A stretch of DNA of 64,000 nt, from NCBI GenBank assembly GCA_000226015.1, contig JH154895.1:74952-138951 (forward strand), in the 5' to 3' direction. The stretch's first letter is position 1; every line of letters starts with the position of its first letter. The notes below the pieces were generated by a model. That model was not told the origin of the DNA. It worked only from the letters and a program-made list of their open reading frames with translations, and made no database searches. The translations under genes and the position numbers were made by a program. Positions 13,001-28,000 of this stretch are shown here, in pieces. The stretch is from Mnemiopsis leidyi. Its lineage: Eukaryota > Ctenophora > Tentaculata > Lobata > Bolinopsidae.

Positions 13001-16000
13001 CGGAATAAAGGAAAGGTAAAATAAGGAAGGAAAATCTTACCGAATACATTTAAGATGACTGTTGTTTGCTGATCAGACAAATTCCATTCATTTGAGTCAA
13101 TACCACAAGTGTATGTTGAATCAGCTGTGTTGACAGCAGCTTTAACAGTGAGTGTTGTAGTCTGAGAGTTAAAACTGTAAGTTCCTGCTGATATCAGATA
13201 CGAGTTGTCTTCTGTTAATGTTGTAACATCTGTTCCATCTTTCCTCCAGATAACTCTGTCCAGTGGTTGAGTGATGCCAGAAATGATGCAAGAAACTACA
13301 GCGTCAGTACCACTTTCAACCTCCTTGTTTGTAGGCTGTGCCTCTGAATACATGACCAAATAAATAATCCTATAATCAATGTCATACCAAACTCAAATGT
13401 ATGAAATCATAATTTGGCTCAAGACAATCAATTGATAAAAATAAACCTTGTATCGATAATTCACAATTGAACGCCTCGGCCTCATTAAATTTAACAAGTC
13501 TCATTCAAGATTAAATTTGGTTTACCAAAAGTAAGTAGAGTGAGTTTCATTTGTCTGACTACTTCGCGAGAATGTATTGGATACAAAGTCGACTTGAGTT
13601 TACATTTGAACACATCTCCGGACGATAGAGCAGCCAACTTGGCTGTCTTGATTGTTAGTGTAGATGCTTTGCTTTCAAAAACAAAGCTCCCTTGAACGAT
13701 GACATAGTTGTTTGTGTCAGAGTCAGATATTTCGTTGTTGTCAGGATCTATCCAAGTTATCGGTGCATCTTGTGATAATCCACTAACAAGACAAACGATG
13801 GTCTGGTCGCGGGCAGTTGTCACTGCCTTGTCATCCAAAGAAATGGCTGAAAAGTTAGATTACTTGAATATTTTCCTAAAATCGGGCGAAAATTCAGGTC
13901 AAGGAAAATAAGTCAAAAGATCTTCAGGAAATAAAAGCTTCAAATAAGTAAACTTACTGAATACATTGAGAGTTACTGAAGTTAGTCTATTCGTTTCCTG
14001 ATGTTCGTTAGATGTAATAACACAAGTGTATGTTGAGTCAGCTGTATTGACAGCAGCTTTTACAGTTAGTGTTGTAGTTTGAGAGTTAGAACTGTAAGTT
14101 CCTGCTGATACAACATAAGAGTTATCCTCAGTCAAAGTTGTAACATCAGTTCCGTCTTTAGTCCACTTGACGGAGTCAAGCGGCTGTGTTATGCCAGCAA
14201 CGACACAAGAAATTTCAGTGTCAGTCCCAGCAAGAACCTCTTTGTTAATCGGCTGCACACCTGAAAGTAAAAATTTATCAGACCAAGATGGTCATCTAAA
14301 ATCATTTGCATCTCGGCAATAAGAAAACTAAACTAAAACATGTCTATTGTATAAATGAAAAACCGTATAGTGTTTATCAAGGAAAAAAGAACAAAACAAA
14401 AACGTTTCAAAAACTTACTCAGACCGATAAGAGTTAGTGTCATACTCTTCTCAACAGGAGGAGAATATAATGGGTACAGAGACGACGACAGTTGACACTT
14501 GAAAACAGACGACACAGCAAGGTTACTGAGTTTCGCCTGTTTGATTGTGAGTGTTGATGCTTTGCTTCCAAATGCATAAACTCCTTGATCGATCACATAG
14601 TTGCTGGTGTCAGAGTCTAATATTTTATTGTTATCAGGATCTATCCAGGTAACGGCAGTTTCTTGTGATAATCCTCTTATCGTGCATGTTAATGTCTGAT
14701 CTGTTCCAGTGGCCACCGATCTGTCTTCTAATTCAACAACTGGAAGTGGATTACATAAAAAGAAACTGAAGATTTGACACATATGATTAAATATACCCTC
14801 CAGCTCTAATGAATGGCGGGGATACAGATCTCTTGATGGGTATCCGCATAAGGATACCGACAAGAAGTTGTCTTACCTGTCACAAGGTATAACTCACTAC
14901 ACTGATGGTGCATGTTGAATGGAATTTTAGCAATATTTGTGCAAGACTTACGAAATCAAACTTGTCAGACTTGAATAAACAGCTAACATGATAGGGTTCT
15001 TGACATCTTCAATTATAAATCTTTAGGAGATCTGTGTTCTATATTGAACTTATCAACTTACCAAATACGTTTAAGACGACACTTGTCAACTTATCCGTAA
15101 CAGACCACTCGTTAGATGTGATAACACAAGTGTATGTTGAGTCAGCTGTATTGACAGCGGATTTTACAGCAAGTGTTGTAGTTTGGGAATTAGAACCGTA
15201 AGTTCCTGCTGATACGACATAAGAGTTGTCCTCAGTCAATGTTGTAACATCCGTTCCATCTTTGGTCCATAACACTGAGTTCAACTGTTTGGTGATACCA
15301 GAGACGATACAGGAAATTTCCGTGTCCGAACCACTTTCGACTTCTTTGTCAGTTGGCACAACATCTGAAATCATTGACGTGCTATACATAGCAAAACGGT
15401 TTTTTTCAAAACAGACGATAATGGTAAATACAGGGCTACTTGATTCCCGAAACGACACTTACCGAGAGTCAGCAGAGTAAGCGTCATCTCCTTCACCACA
15501 TCAGGAGAATCATCAGGATACTGAGCAGACTTGAGTTTACATTTGAACACATCTCCGGAAGATAAAACAGCTAACTTGGCTGTCTTGATCGTCAGTGTTG
15601 ATGCTTTGTTGCCAAAAACAAAGCTCCCTTGATCGATAACATAGTTGTCAGTGTCTGTGATTGATATTTCGTTGTTATCAGGTCCTATCCATGTTACTGG
15701 AGTCTTTTGAGATAATCCACTTATGACGCAAACTAATTCCTGGTCAGCAACCGTAATGACTGACCTGTCTTTAAACACAACAGCTGAAATGATTAATCTA
15801 TCAAATTTTTGTGCCAAGAAACAAAAATTTAACATCAGACAAACCAAAATGTTTACTTTGGAGAAAACCTCTCCAGTTTAATTCAAAATTAAGAGATCGA
15901 AATTTAACTTACAAAAGACATTTAATGTAACAGCTGTAGCCATGTCTGTTTCCTGATGTTCGTTAGATGTAATAACACAAGTGTATGTTGAGTCAGCTGT

Positions 16001-19000
16001 ATTGACAGCAGCTTTTACAGTAAGTGTTGTAGTTTGAGAGTTAGAACTGTAAGTTCCTGTAGATACAATGTAGTTTCCTCCAGAGAATGTCCTGACATCC
16101 TTTTCATCTTTTTTCCAAACTACAGAATCTAACTGCTGAGTTATACCAGATATCACGCAGGATACGGTCGCATCCGTCTCTTCGAGAATTTCTTTGCTGA
16201 TCGGCTGCACACCTTATGAGAGGAAAACTTTATAAAACAAACTGATCATTAATGATTTGGCCTTTAAAACTTGCAAACTATCTTTTTTCAAGCAGATTAT
16301 TTTTGCTGGGCCATTATCAAGCCTTAAATGGAAAATTTAGTTATCAATTTTGTTGTCTTATATCTAGAAAGGCCAAGGTAAGCATACCAACTACTTTAAC
16401 TTATCCTGATTTGAAAAAGCAACTTTAATTCAGCCATACTTAAACTGAGAACGGTTAGTGTCATATTCTTCTGTACATCAGGGGAATATGTGGGGAATAG
16501 AGCAGATTTGAGTTGACACTTGAACATCGAAGAAGAGGATAAACTCTGCATCTTTACAAATTTAATGAGGAGAGTTGATTCTTTGGTTCCGTTTTGGAAG
16601 GTTCCCTGATCAACAATATAGTTTTTGGTGTCAAACTGTGTGATCTCATTCTCGTCGGGACCAATCCAAATTACATCTGTGTCGGATGAGAGATCCGTTA
16701 TCGAACAGGTCAATGTGGTTTCACTGCCGATTGCTGCAGTTTTGTCTTCCAGCTTCACGTCTGTAGATTGATGTAATAAGTCTTCATTAGAAAAATGGTA
16801 TTCTAAAGTTCGATGTAAAAGATAGAAATGATGTTACATAAAACTAATAGGTTCATACTGGTAAAATAAACAAGTAAAACTCACCAAAGACGTTAAGAGT
16901 GACTTCAGTTGTTTTAGTAGAATCCCATTCACTAGCAGTTACACTGCAAGTGAACGTTGAGTCAGCTGTATTAACAGCAGCTTTAACAGTGAGTGTTGTA
17001 GTTTGAGAGTTAGAACCGTAAGTTCCTGCTGATACAACATAGGAGTTATCCTCTGTTAAAGTTGTAACATCCGTTCCATCTTTAGTCCACTGGACAGCAT
17101 CTAGTTGTCTGCTTATACCGGTAACGATGCACGATATCGTAGTTTCAGTCCCCCTTTCCACTTCTTTATTTGTTGGCTCGACCGCTAAGAATTAAAAAGT
17201 TTAAAATTCACAATACATTTTAATTCTAGGATGATAATCTTTGTTAAATAGTTAGGCATACTGGTAGTCACAAAACCTATACCACTTTTAACGTATATTT
17301 TTATAAGTATATAGATGTACGAAATAGTTTCTCACTATTCTCTACGTTTTGTGTTCAAACTTTCATGAATTCTATTGAAAATTCCTCACCTAGACCAAGG
17401 AAGCTGAAACTGATTTCCTTGACAATAGTCGGAGAGAAAGTAGGATAGACTGAGGATTTCAGCTGACATCTGAAAACTGAACCCGAAGTAAGATTCACAA
17501 CTTTAGCCTGTTTGATTGTCAAAGTGGCCACTTTGTTTCCAAGAACAAAGGTCCCTTGATCAATGACATAGTTGTTAGAGTCTGTGTTCGAGATCTCCTT
17601 GGCATCAGGATCTATCCAAGTTATGGGAGTATCTTGTGACAGTCCAGAAACAGTGCAAGTGAGAATCTGGTCAGATTTTGTAGCGTCAGTAACATCGTTC
17701 ACTATGACAGCTGAAACAAAAGCAAGTTAATTCCATAAATTGATAAACAAGAAATTAAAATTATCGAGTGAAGACAATTTCAAATGTGTGCTTGTAAACA
17801 AAATAGAGAACACTTACAAAATACGTTCAAGTCAATTGCAGTTTCATAATCTGTTTTTAACCACTCGTTGGATGTGATAACACAAGTGTATGTTGAGTCA
17901 GCTGTATTGACAGCAGCTTTTACAGTTAGTGTTGTAGTCTGAGAGTTAGAACTATAAGTTCCTGCTGATACAACATAAGAGTTGTCTTCTGTCAAAGTAG
18001 TAACATCTGTTCCATCTTTAGTCCAAACTACAGCATCAAGTTGTTGAGTCAATCCACTGATAACACATGAGACAGTGGCATCAGTTCCTGTTTCAAGCTC
18101 CTTGTTCGTAGGCTGGACATCTGAATGCAATGTATGAGAGGATCCATATAAAGTAGTAACGAATTATTCATTGTTGCAGGCCTGGTTTAGGTCAATGTAC
18201 CATCACCATATTACAGTTGTATTCAAAATAACTTTATACAGGAATGCATTAACACTAAATCTAATATTTCAAAAGTAATACTATACCGAAAGTCAGCAGA
18301 GTAAGTGTCATCTCTTTCACAACCTCAGGCGAGTAGGTGGGATACAGGGACGACCTCACTTTACATTTGAATCGGTCCCCAGTCGACAGTAAATTAATTT
18401 TGGCAACCTTGATTGTCAATGTGGACAGTTTATTGCCAAATACGTATGCTCCCTGGTCAATGAGGTAGTTCTCTACATCAGAGTCAGATATTTCGTTGTT
18501 CTCCGGGTCTATCCACGTAACTGTAGTGTCTTGAGACAAGCCAGTCAAAGTGCATGTAAGTAGTTGATCAGTGACAGTCGTGATGGATTTGTCTTCGAAC
18601 GTCACACCTTAATACAGATTGGATTTAGGAGTTCAGGAATCAGGGTCATGACGACTTCAAATTTATCCTAATCCTAGCATAATTCAGTTCATACTTTTAT
18701 TCATGATATATACTAATTCGAACATATAAACGATTGATACATCTTAATTACTAATCTAGCCTGCCATAAAAGGTGCTACCATGGAAAGAAATTTATTTAC
18801 TTACTGTAAACGTTAAGAACTACTGGAGTTTCCTTCTCTGTCTCTTGATGTTCGTCGGATGTAACAACACACGTATAAATCACATCATCTGTATTTACAG
18901 CTGCTTTAACAGCGAGTGTCGTGATTTGAGTGTTGGAACTATACGTCCCTCTTGTTACAACATAAGAGTTGTCTCCAGACAAAGTTGTGACGTCGGTTCC

Positions 19001-22000
19001 ATCTTTAGTCCATTTTACAGCGTCTAGTTGTTTAGTAATTCCCGTGATGATACATGAAAGCGTTGCATCAGTTCCAACCTCTATCTCTTTGTTTGTTGGT
19101 TGTACATCTGAAAAATTTAGGATAGTTGTGATCCATTCATATCCTCAAAACCATAACCATCAAGATTAGAAACAAAAGCAGAAATCATTTGAGTTACATT
19201 TATATCACATAATTTATCACACAATCTGTGAATACTCTAATTTAGTCTAAATAGTAAGGTAGAAAAAAACTTACTTAGACCCAAGAAAGTAAGTGTCATC
19301 TCCTTGACAACGTCTGGAGAATAGGTGGGATACAGAGCCGATTTAACTTTACACTTGTAAACAGATCCAGTAGCAATCGTTGCTAGCTTTGTCTGCTTGA
19401 TGGTTAAAGTAGAGACCTTCGATCCAAAAGCGTAGCTTCCTTGATCAATTATGTAATTGTTGGTGTCAGAGTCAGATATTTCGTTGTCATCTGGGTCTAT
19501 CCATGTTACTGGAGTGTTCTGCGATAAACCACTGATCCTACACTCAAGTCCTTGGTCGCTAACAGTTGATACGGCTTTGTCCTCAAAGATAATATCTGCA
19601 ATGTTAAGTGATACATAAACCAAAAAAGTAAAAAAACAATTTTGCACGTTAACGTGATTTTCTTGCAAAACTAAAAGACAAGATTACAGCAAGGCAAATT
19701 ATCTATTTGGAATTCATTGTTTCTTAGTTATTTTTTTAAATATCATTCTCATATTTGAGCATTAATTGTTATTAATTGTGGAAGACGGTGCTTACCGAAA
19801 ACATTAAGAGTTACACTCGTTTCTCTATTGTTAACAAGGTACTCAGTCGATGTCACAGCACAGATGTAGGTTGAGTCAGCTGTGTTAGCAGCAGCTTTCA
19901 CAGTAAGTGTCGTAGTCTGAGAGTTAGAACCATAAGTTCCTTCCGATACAACATAATCAGTTTCTGACAGAGCAGTAACATCGGTTCCATCTTTCCTCCA
20001 AACGACAGCGTCGAGTTGCTTCGTGATGCCCGTCACAATACAAGAGAGAGTTGCATTTGTGCCCGACTCCAACTCTTTGTTTGTTGGTTCAATTTCTGGA
20101 AAAACATTATGTCAAAGAGATGTTAATAGGAAATGAACACTTTGGTGTAATATCAATGTCATGAAAATACTAACTACTAAGAAAGCAATTCGTATCGAAG
20201 TTTTCATACCTAATTGTAGCAGTGTCAGAGTCATTTCCTTCACCACTTCAGGTGAATAAGATGAATAGGCTGAAGATTTCAGTTTACACTTGAACACTGA
20301 GGACGACGGCAATGCTGCTAGTACTGTTTGTTTAATAGTCAAAGTTGAAGCTTTACTCCCGAATACATAGGAGCCTTGATCAACAACATAGTTGCTCGAA
20401 TCAGAATCCGATATCTCATTATCGTCAGGGTCTATCCAAGAAATTGGAGTGTTTGCAGATAACCCAGATACGGTACAAACTATTGTTTGTTCGACCGATA
20501 CAGGAGCTGCAACATCGGCAAAGGAAACGGCTGAAAAATCACAAGTTATTCTGCGGTCATTCAGTGATACGGACCTATTAATAATGTGAATAATGAGATC
20601 ATTTTTCTGTACATGCCATTTATTTGATCGAAATATTTGGGACAATAAAACTTACAGAAAACATTTAGAACCACGTTGGTTCGTCTGTCAGTTACAAGCC
20701 ACTCGTTAGACGTGATAACACACGTGTAGGTTGAGTCAACTGTATTGACAGCAGCTTTTACAGTAAGTGTTGTAGTTTGAGAGTTGGAACTGTAAGTTCC
20801 TGCTGATACAACATACGAGTTGTCTCCTGATACAGTTGTCACATCAGTCCCAGCTTTAGTCCATACGACCTTGTCTAGTTGTTGAGTGATACCGGTAACA
20901 ATACACGAGATTACGGCATCCGTATCTGATTCTATTTCTTTATCGGTTGGAGTGATTTCTGAAACGGAAAAGATTTTGACTTTAAAAGAGTGGCAATTTA
21001 AGCTTACATGTTATGGTCCGACGAAATTAAACAAAAATTAACTTAGGCAACATATTATTGAAATGATTTTACCGAGAGTTAGCAGAGTCAACGTCATCTC
21101 CTTCACCACATCAGGAGAATCATCAGGGTACTGAGCAGACTTCAGTTTACATTTGAACACATCTCCGGACGATAAAACAGCTAACTTGGCTGTCTTGATC
21201 GTCAGTGTCGATGCTTTGTTGCCAAAAACATAGTTTCCTTGATCAATAACGTAGTTGTTAGTATCAAGTTGAGATATCTCATTGTTGTCAGGATCTATCC
21301 AAGTGACAGCAGTTGTTGCTGACAACCCACTAATTCCGCAGGTAAGAGTTTGATCAGAAGCAGTAGTTAAAGACTTTGTTTCCTCAAATGAAACAGCTGA
21401 AATATGGAATGAGTTCAAAGCGATCGCTTTGTAAAGATAAAAATTTTGAAAAATTTAGGTTAATTCAGCTAACTCTTACATTAAATTCCAGCAGCTAATT
21501 ACCCCATAGAAAAGAACATACTTACAGAAAACGTTTAAGGTTGCGATGCTCTCTTTATTCGTTAATGCCCACTCATTTGATGTAATGACACAAGTGTATG
21601 TTGAGTCAGCTGTATTGACAGCAGCTTTTACAGTGAGTGTTGTAGTTTGAGAGTTAGAACTGTAAGTTCCAACTGATACAACATATGAGTTGTCTTCTGT
21701 CAAAGTTGTGACATCTGTTCCATCTTTAGTCCACTTGACACTGTCAAGGTTTTTCGTGATACCAGAGACAACACAGGTAATCGTTGCATCAGTGCTCTTT
21801 TCCACTTCTTTGCTTATTGTTGAAACATCTGAAAAGTTATTTTAAAAGTTCGAATCTAATAGCACATTAGCATACTCTACCCAACAATCCAACATAATCT
21901 CAGTAAACTATAGGTAATTATATAACATCAAATATAGGTAAAATTCAACTAATCTTTGTTACCAATGTAGAAGAAGGAGGAAATGTATAGTCAGTCAGTC

Positions 22001-25000
22001 AGGAAAGAATGTCAGTTAAACTACAAGCAGTGACAACTGTCCAGTTCTTCTTGTTGTTGAACTTATGCTGTTTTTGGACTTTAGGTAAATTAAGTGGTCC
22101 CAGGCTTTCGACTGGAGTTGACTATGTTATATTGTTATATCATTGCAACATATACTTATTTTCATACCTAAACTAAGCACAGTCAGCGTCATCTCCTTCA
22201 CCACATCCGGAGAATGATCAGGATACTGAGCAGACTTGAGTTTACATTTGAACACATCTCCGGACGATAAAACAGCCAACTTGGCTGTCTTGATCGTCAG
22301 TGTTGATGCTTTGCTGCCAAAAGCAAAGCTCCCTTGATCAATGACGTAGTTGTTTGTGTCAGATATCGATATTTCGTTGTTATCAGGATCTATCCATGTT
22401 ACTGGAGTGTTTAGAGATAAACCACTGATGATGCAGAGCAAAGACTGATCAGTTGCAGTTGTTACCGATTTGTCTTCAAATGCAACAGCTGAAAAAGCCC
22501 AAGTTAATGCATTTAATTGTATCTTGCCAGTTGCCTGGATTACTGGATGAAAGTTCATATAACTTTGAAATATCAAATAAAGAAATAAACCAATTAAAAT
22601 AATGAAAGTCTTACAGAATACGTTAAGTGCCACATTCGTCTGTCTATCTGCGACCAGCCACTCATTTGATGTGATGACACAAGTGTATGTTGAGTCAACT
22701 GTATTGACAGCAGCTTTTACAGTTAGTGTTGTAGTTTGAGAGTTAGAACTGTAAGTTCCTGCAGATACAACATACGAGTTGTCTTCTGTTAAAGTCGTAA
22801 CATCAGTTCCAGATTTAGTCCACTTGACAGTTTCGAGCGGTTGAGTAATACCATTTACAATACAAGAAATTGTATTTTCAGATGAGACTTCAACCTCCTT
22901 GTTGATAGGGACGATCTCTGAAGAGGTAACTATTAGTAACAGTATGAATTTTGTTCTAAATTAATTCACATCATTGCTTATACTTGAATAGAAAACACAG
23001 GGTTCAGTCTATTGAAAGAAATTTTCAGCACAATGAATATATAATCTTTTAAAGTATTCCCACCTAAGCTAAGTAGTGTTAGCACCATTTCTTTTACGAC
23101 ATCAGGGGAGTTATCTGGGTAGAGTGAAGACCTAAGTTTACATTTATAAACGTCCCCAGAGGAAAGATCCGCAAGTTTCGCTGCTTTTATGGTTAAGATG
23201 GCCGATTTGCTTCCAAAAACAAAGGTTCCTTGGTCAACTTTATAGCTAATAGTTTCAGATTCAGATATGATGTTATCATCTGGATCTATCCAAGTAACTG
23301 GAGTATTTTGAACCAATCCAGATATGACGCAGGTGACTGTTTGATCGGTTGCCGTAGAAACTGACTTATCCTCCAAGGAAACAGCTGAAATAGAAGTATT
23401 TAATATTTTTAAATACCGCTCGAACAAAAAAACCGTTAAAATGCATCTCATTAAATTCTATTTCCACTGCTGCCAGTTCATGCAGTTCAAATAGATATAT
23501 ACGGCTAACAGTTCGTGTAATATAGCTAAATGGATTTTTTGGTATAATTTTAAGGAGGTTCGTGTCTTAATACTGCTTTGACGAGATATCCCCTCCCCTG
23601 GTAAGTAGTTGATACAGAATTGAAATCGACAGAGATCGAATTATTAAGATACTGATATTGTGTAATTAAATTATATGTATTGACGGGTATATCATGAAAT
23701 TTATTCCCTAGAATATACCTTACTTACCATAAACATCAAGTGAAACAAGAGTTCCTTTGTTCGTTTCCTGATATTCGTTCGACGTTATCACACAAGTGTA
23801 GATTGAGTCAGCTGTATTGACAGCAGCTTTTACAGTAAGTGTTGTAGTTTGAGAGTTAGAACTGTAAGTTCCTGCTGATACAACATACGAGTTGTCTTCA
23901 GTCAAAGTTGTAACATCAGTTCCATCTTTAGTCCAAACAACAGCGTCAAGTTGTTTTGTAATTCCAGTAACAGTGCAAGATATTGTTGCGTCGGTTCTTA
24001 CTTCTACTTCTTTACTAACAGACTTGATCTCTGAAGAAAGACAGATATCGTGTTATTAGACAATATTGATAATTCGACCAAGTCTAAAATCCTGTGAAAA
24101 AATCTCTTTTTACAGTCCATGTTGAAACAAGGAAGACATACACAATAAGATAAGAGGGATACTTTAAGATAACTACCTAATTCAAGAAGAGTGAGAGTCA
24201 TTTCTTTAACCACATCAGGGGAGTTTTCGCTAAACAAACTCGATTTAACTTTGCATTTGAAAACTGATGTCTTTTGAAGATTTTGCAAAACAATTTGCTT
24301 GATAGTTAGAGAAGAAGTCTTGCTGCCAGAGGCGTAGCTTCCTTGGGATATGACATAATTGTTCGTATCAATGTTGGATATTTCATTGCCAGCAGCATCT
24401 ATCCACGTAACAAGAGTGTCTTCCGACAAGCCTGATATCTCACACGAGATTGTCTGATCGACACCAGTCGAGACTGATCGGTCTTCAATTGATACCTCTG
24501 ATTTGAAAAATACAAATGATTAGTAATAAAAAACTAATATGCGGGGTTATATCGGGTAGATGTTATGGGATAAACGTAGTAATTTCAGAAAGAATTGTCA
24601 TACTACTATACTTACAAAAGCAACGCTTAAGCAACTCATCCTTCTAGTGCAGAGTTCCCAATTCTAAAATTACAAATGCTAAAGTGACGGAAAATGTCCG
24701 AAAGCAGAATACTCACCAAAAACATTTAGGACAACATCGGTAAGTTTATTCGTAACAAGCCACTCATTCGATGTGATAACACAAGTGTATGTTGAGTCAA
24801 CTGTATTGACAGCAGATTTTACAGTAAGTGTTGTAGTTTGAGAGTTAGAACTATAAGTTCCTGCTGATACAACATACGAGTTGTCTCCAGTCAATGTTGT
24901 AACATCAGTTCCGTCTTTAGTCCAAACAACAGCGTTAAGCTGTTTAGTGATACCAGTGATGACACATGAAAGTGTTGTATCAGTTCGAGATTCCACTTCT

Positions 25001-28000
25001 TTGCTCACAGGTTTAATATCTAGAAATTATTGATAGTTTCGTAAATTTTATGAAGATAGTTAAAGGTGGGCTATATTTGGACCATACTTATGTAAATGAA
25101 AACATGTCTCGACGCCATTAAAGTACTATAATTTCAAACTGAAGAAAAACGTCTCGGAAGAAACTGAGGAGATTGTTTGGTTCATTCAAACTGTGAAAAT
25201 CTCACCAAGAGTCAGTAGCGTCAAAGTCATCTCCTTCACCACATCCGGAGAATGATCAGGATACTGAGCAGACTTGAGTTTACATTTGAACACATCTCCG
25301 GACGATAAAACAGCTAACTTGGCTGTCTTGATCGTCAGTGTCGATGCTTTGTTACCGAATATTAACGTCCCTTGATCAATTACGTAGTTGTTTGTGTCAG
25401 ATATTGATATTTCATTGTTATCAGGATCTATCCATGTTACTGGACTACTTTGTGTTAGTCCACTGATCGTACACACTAAAGTCTGATCGGTAACAGTAAC
25501 TACAGATCTGTCTTCGAACTTAACCGCTGAAATTTTGAATAATGTGTAATGCAAATATATCTAATCCTATCATGGCCCTCTCTCGCATAAATTAAGCTTA
25601 AAAACAATATGAAATATCAAACATTTCAAAGATAAAAGAAAGGCCTTAGAGACAATATCATACCAAACACATTGAGTACAACAGGCGTTTCTTTATTAGT
25701 TTCCAACCACTCGTTAGATGTGATAACACAAGTGTATGTAGAGTCAGCAGTATTGACAGCAGCTTTTACAGTCAGTACTGTAGTTTGGGAATTGGAACTA
25801 TAAGTTCCTGCTGATACAACATAAGAGTTGTCCTCAGTCAAAGTTGTAACATCAGTTCCGGATTTAGTCCACTTGACAGTGTCTAGTTGTTTAGTAATTC
25901 CGGTGACAGTGCAAGATACTGTGGCGTCAGTGTTAGATTCCACTTCTTTGTTTATAGCTTGGACGCCTGATGAATTGAAACGGTTAATACAAACTTAAAA
26001 AAATTCGTTTTACCCTTCAAACTTTCTTTCACACAGAATCACAAATGGACCGAAAAGAATATCAATAAGGTGCTCATGTCAGTACAAGAAAACATCAGCC
26101 TACTTATGAGGTTACTGAAAGATGTGTGGTTTTATCAATAAACGTACCCAAGGCTAAGAAAAATAGATTCATTTCCTCTACCACTTCAGGGGAATGAGTC
26201 ACATAGAGAGAAGATTTCAGTTTGCATTTGAACACATCGCCTGACGTAAAAGTTGCTAATTTCGCGGCTTTGATGGTGAGAGTTGCTGCTTTGTTCCCAA
26301 AAATGAACTGGCCTTGGTTAACCACGAAATTATCGGTATCTGATTCTGGTATATCCTTATCATCAGGTCCAACCCAAGACACGATGGTATCTTGAGATAA
26401 TCCAGAAATTTGACAGGTCAGAGTTTGATCTGTAACGGGCACCACTGTTCGGTCCTCCAGCACAACATCTGGAAATGATATGATTCTTATCGATTCGTAG
26501 GGTTATGTACATCTACAAAAGAAGAAAAATTGAATAAGTTCTCTTGCCCAGTATACATCAAATAAACGACTAAACTTACCAAACACAAGAAGGACAACCG
26601 ATGTCGGTTTGTTCGATTCATCATGCTCATTTGATGTGATAACACAAGTGTATGTTGTATCAGCTGTGTTGACAGCAGCTTTTACAGTGAGTGTTGTGGT
26701 CTGAGAGTTAGAACCGTAAGTTCCTGCTGATACAACATAAGAGTTGTCTTCTGTCAAAGTTGTAACATCAGTTCCATCTTTAGTCCAGAGTACTGAGTCT
26801 AGCTGTTGAGTTATACCAGTGACTATGCAAGAGATTGTAGCATCCGTAGAAGATTCGACTTCCTTGTGTATTGGTTCAATTCCTGATATGAGTTGGTATG
26901 ATAATTAACGAAACAACGAAAGGTCCTATTTTATCTTAATATCGAGGAGGAGATAGTCAAGATATATATATTCTTATGCTATAGCATTGACATCCATATT
27001 TACCTAGTACCAAGAGAGTGAGCGTCATTGAGTTTACAGATTCAAGGGAATATTCCGGAAAAGCAGAAGACTTCAGTTTGCATTTGTAGACGGAAGTTTC
27101 TGGAAGCAAGCTAAGAACTTGTTGTTTAATTGTAAGTGTAGATGCTTTTCGTCCAAAAGCAAATGTTCCTTGATCGATGACATAGTTTTCTGTGTCAGAA
27201 TCAGATATTTCGTTATTGTCGGGTTTGATCCATGTCACCTGTGAATCTTGGGAGAGACCACTTATAGTGCAGGTTAGAATTTGATCTTTCCTCTTAGACA
27301 CTGATCTATCGATAAATTCCACAGCTGAAATATTACGATGGTAAAATGCTGTTGAGGCAAAAATCATCAGAAAGTCAAAAACAATAAAGTTGCTCATTCT
27401 CTCATTGAACAATCAATGCCTCAATACAAAACTTGTCTTAGGCCTACAGAGCAGTGTCAATCGTTATTATAAAATATAATACAATTCACTTACTGAAGAC
27501 ATTTAGAACAACGGTCGTTGACCTATCATTCACAAGCCACTCATTCGATGTTATCAAACAGGTGTATGCTGAATCAGCCGTAGTAGCGGCAGCTTTAACA
27601 GTGAGTGTTGTAGTTTGAGAGTTAGAACCGTAAATTCCCTCTGACACAACATATGTGTTGTCTTCAGACAAAGTTGTCACATCAGTTCCACCTTTGGTCC
27701 ACAAAACACGATCTAGTTTCTTTGTTATTCCAGATATAACACATGAGATGGTTATATCCTGCTGAGCTTCGACTTCCATATTTGTCGGGGCGATATCTGG
27801 ATGAGAAAGGAGTATATTTAACAAAAAATATATTTACGGAACCGTAACTTATAAGAGCGCACAAATGATTGTTCTCAGCTTTTTAAACTCTATGGATGTG
27901 CTTGGCGTTTACATGTGCTAAGCTTTTACATGGGCAATGTTATAAGTGATATTCTCTTGCAACGTTTTTTACCTAGCTTCAACAGAGTCAGTGTCATCTC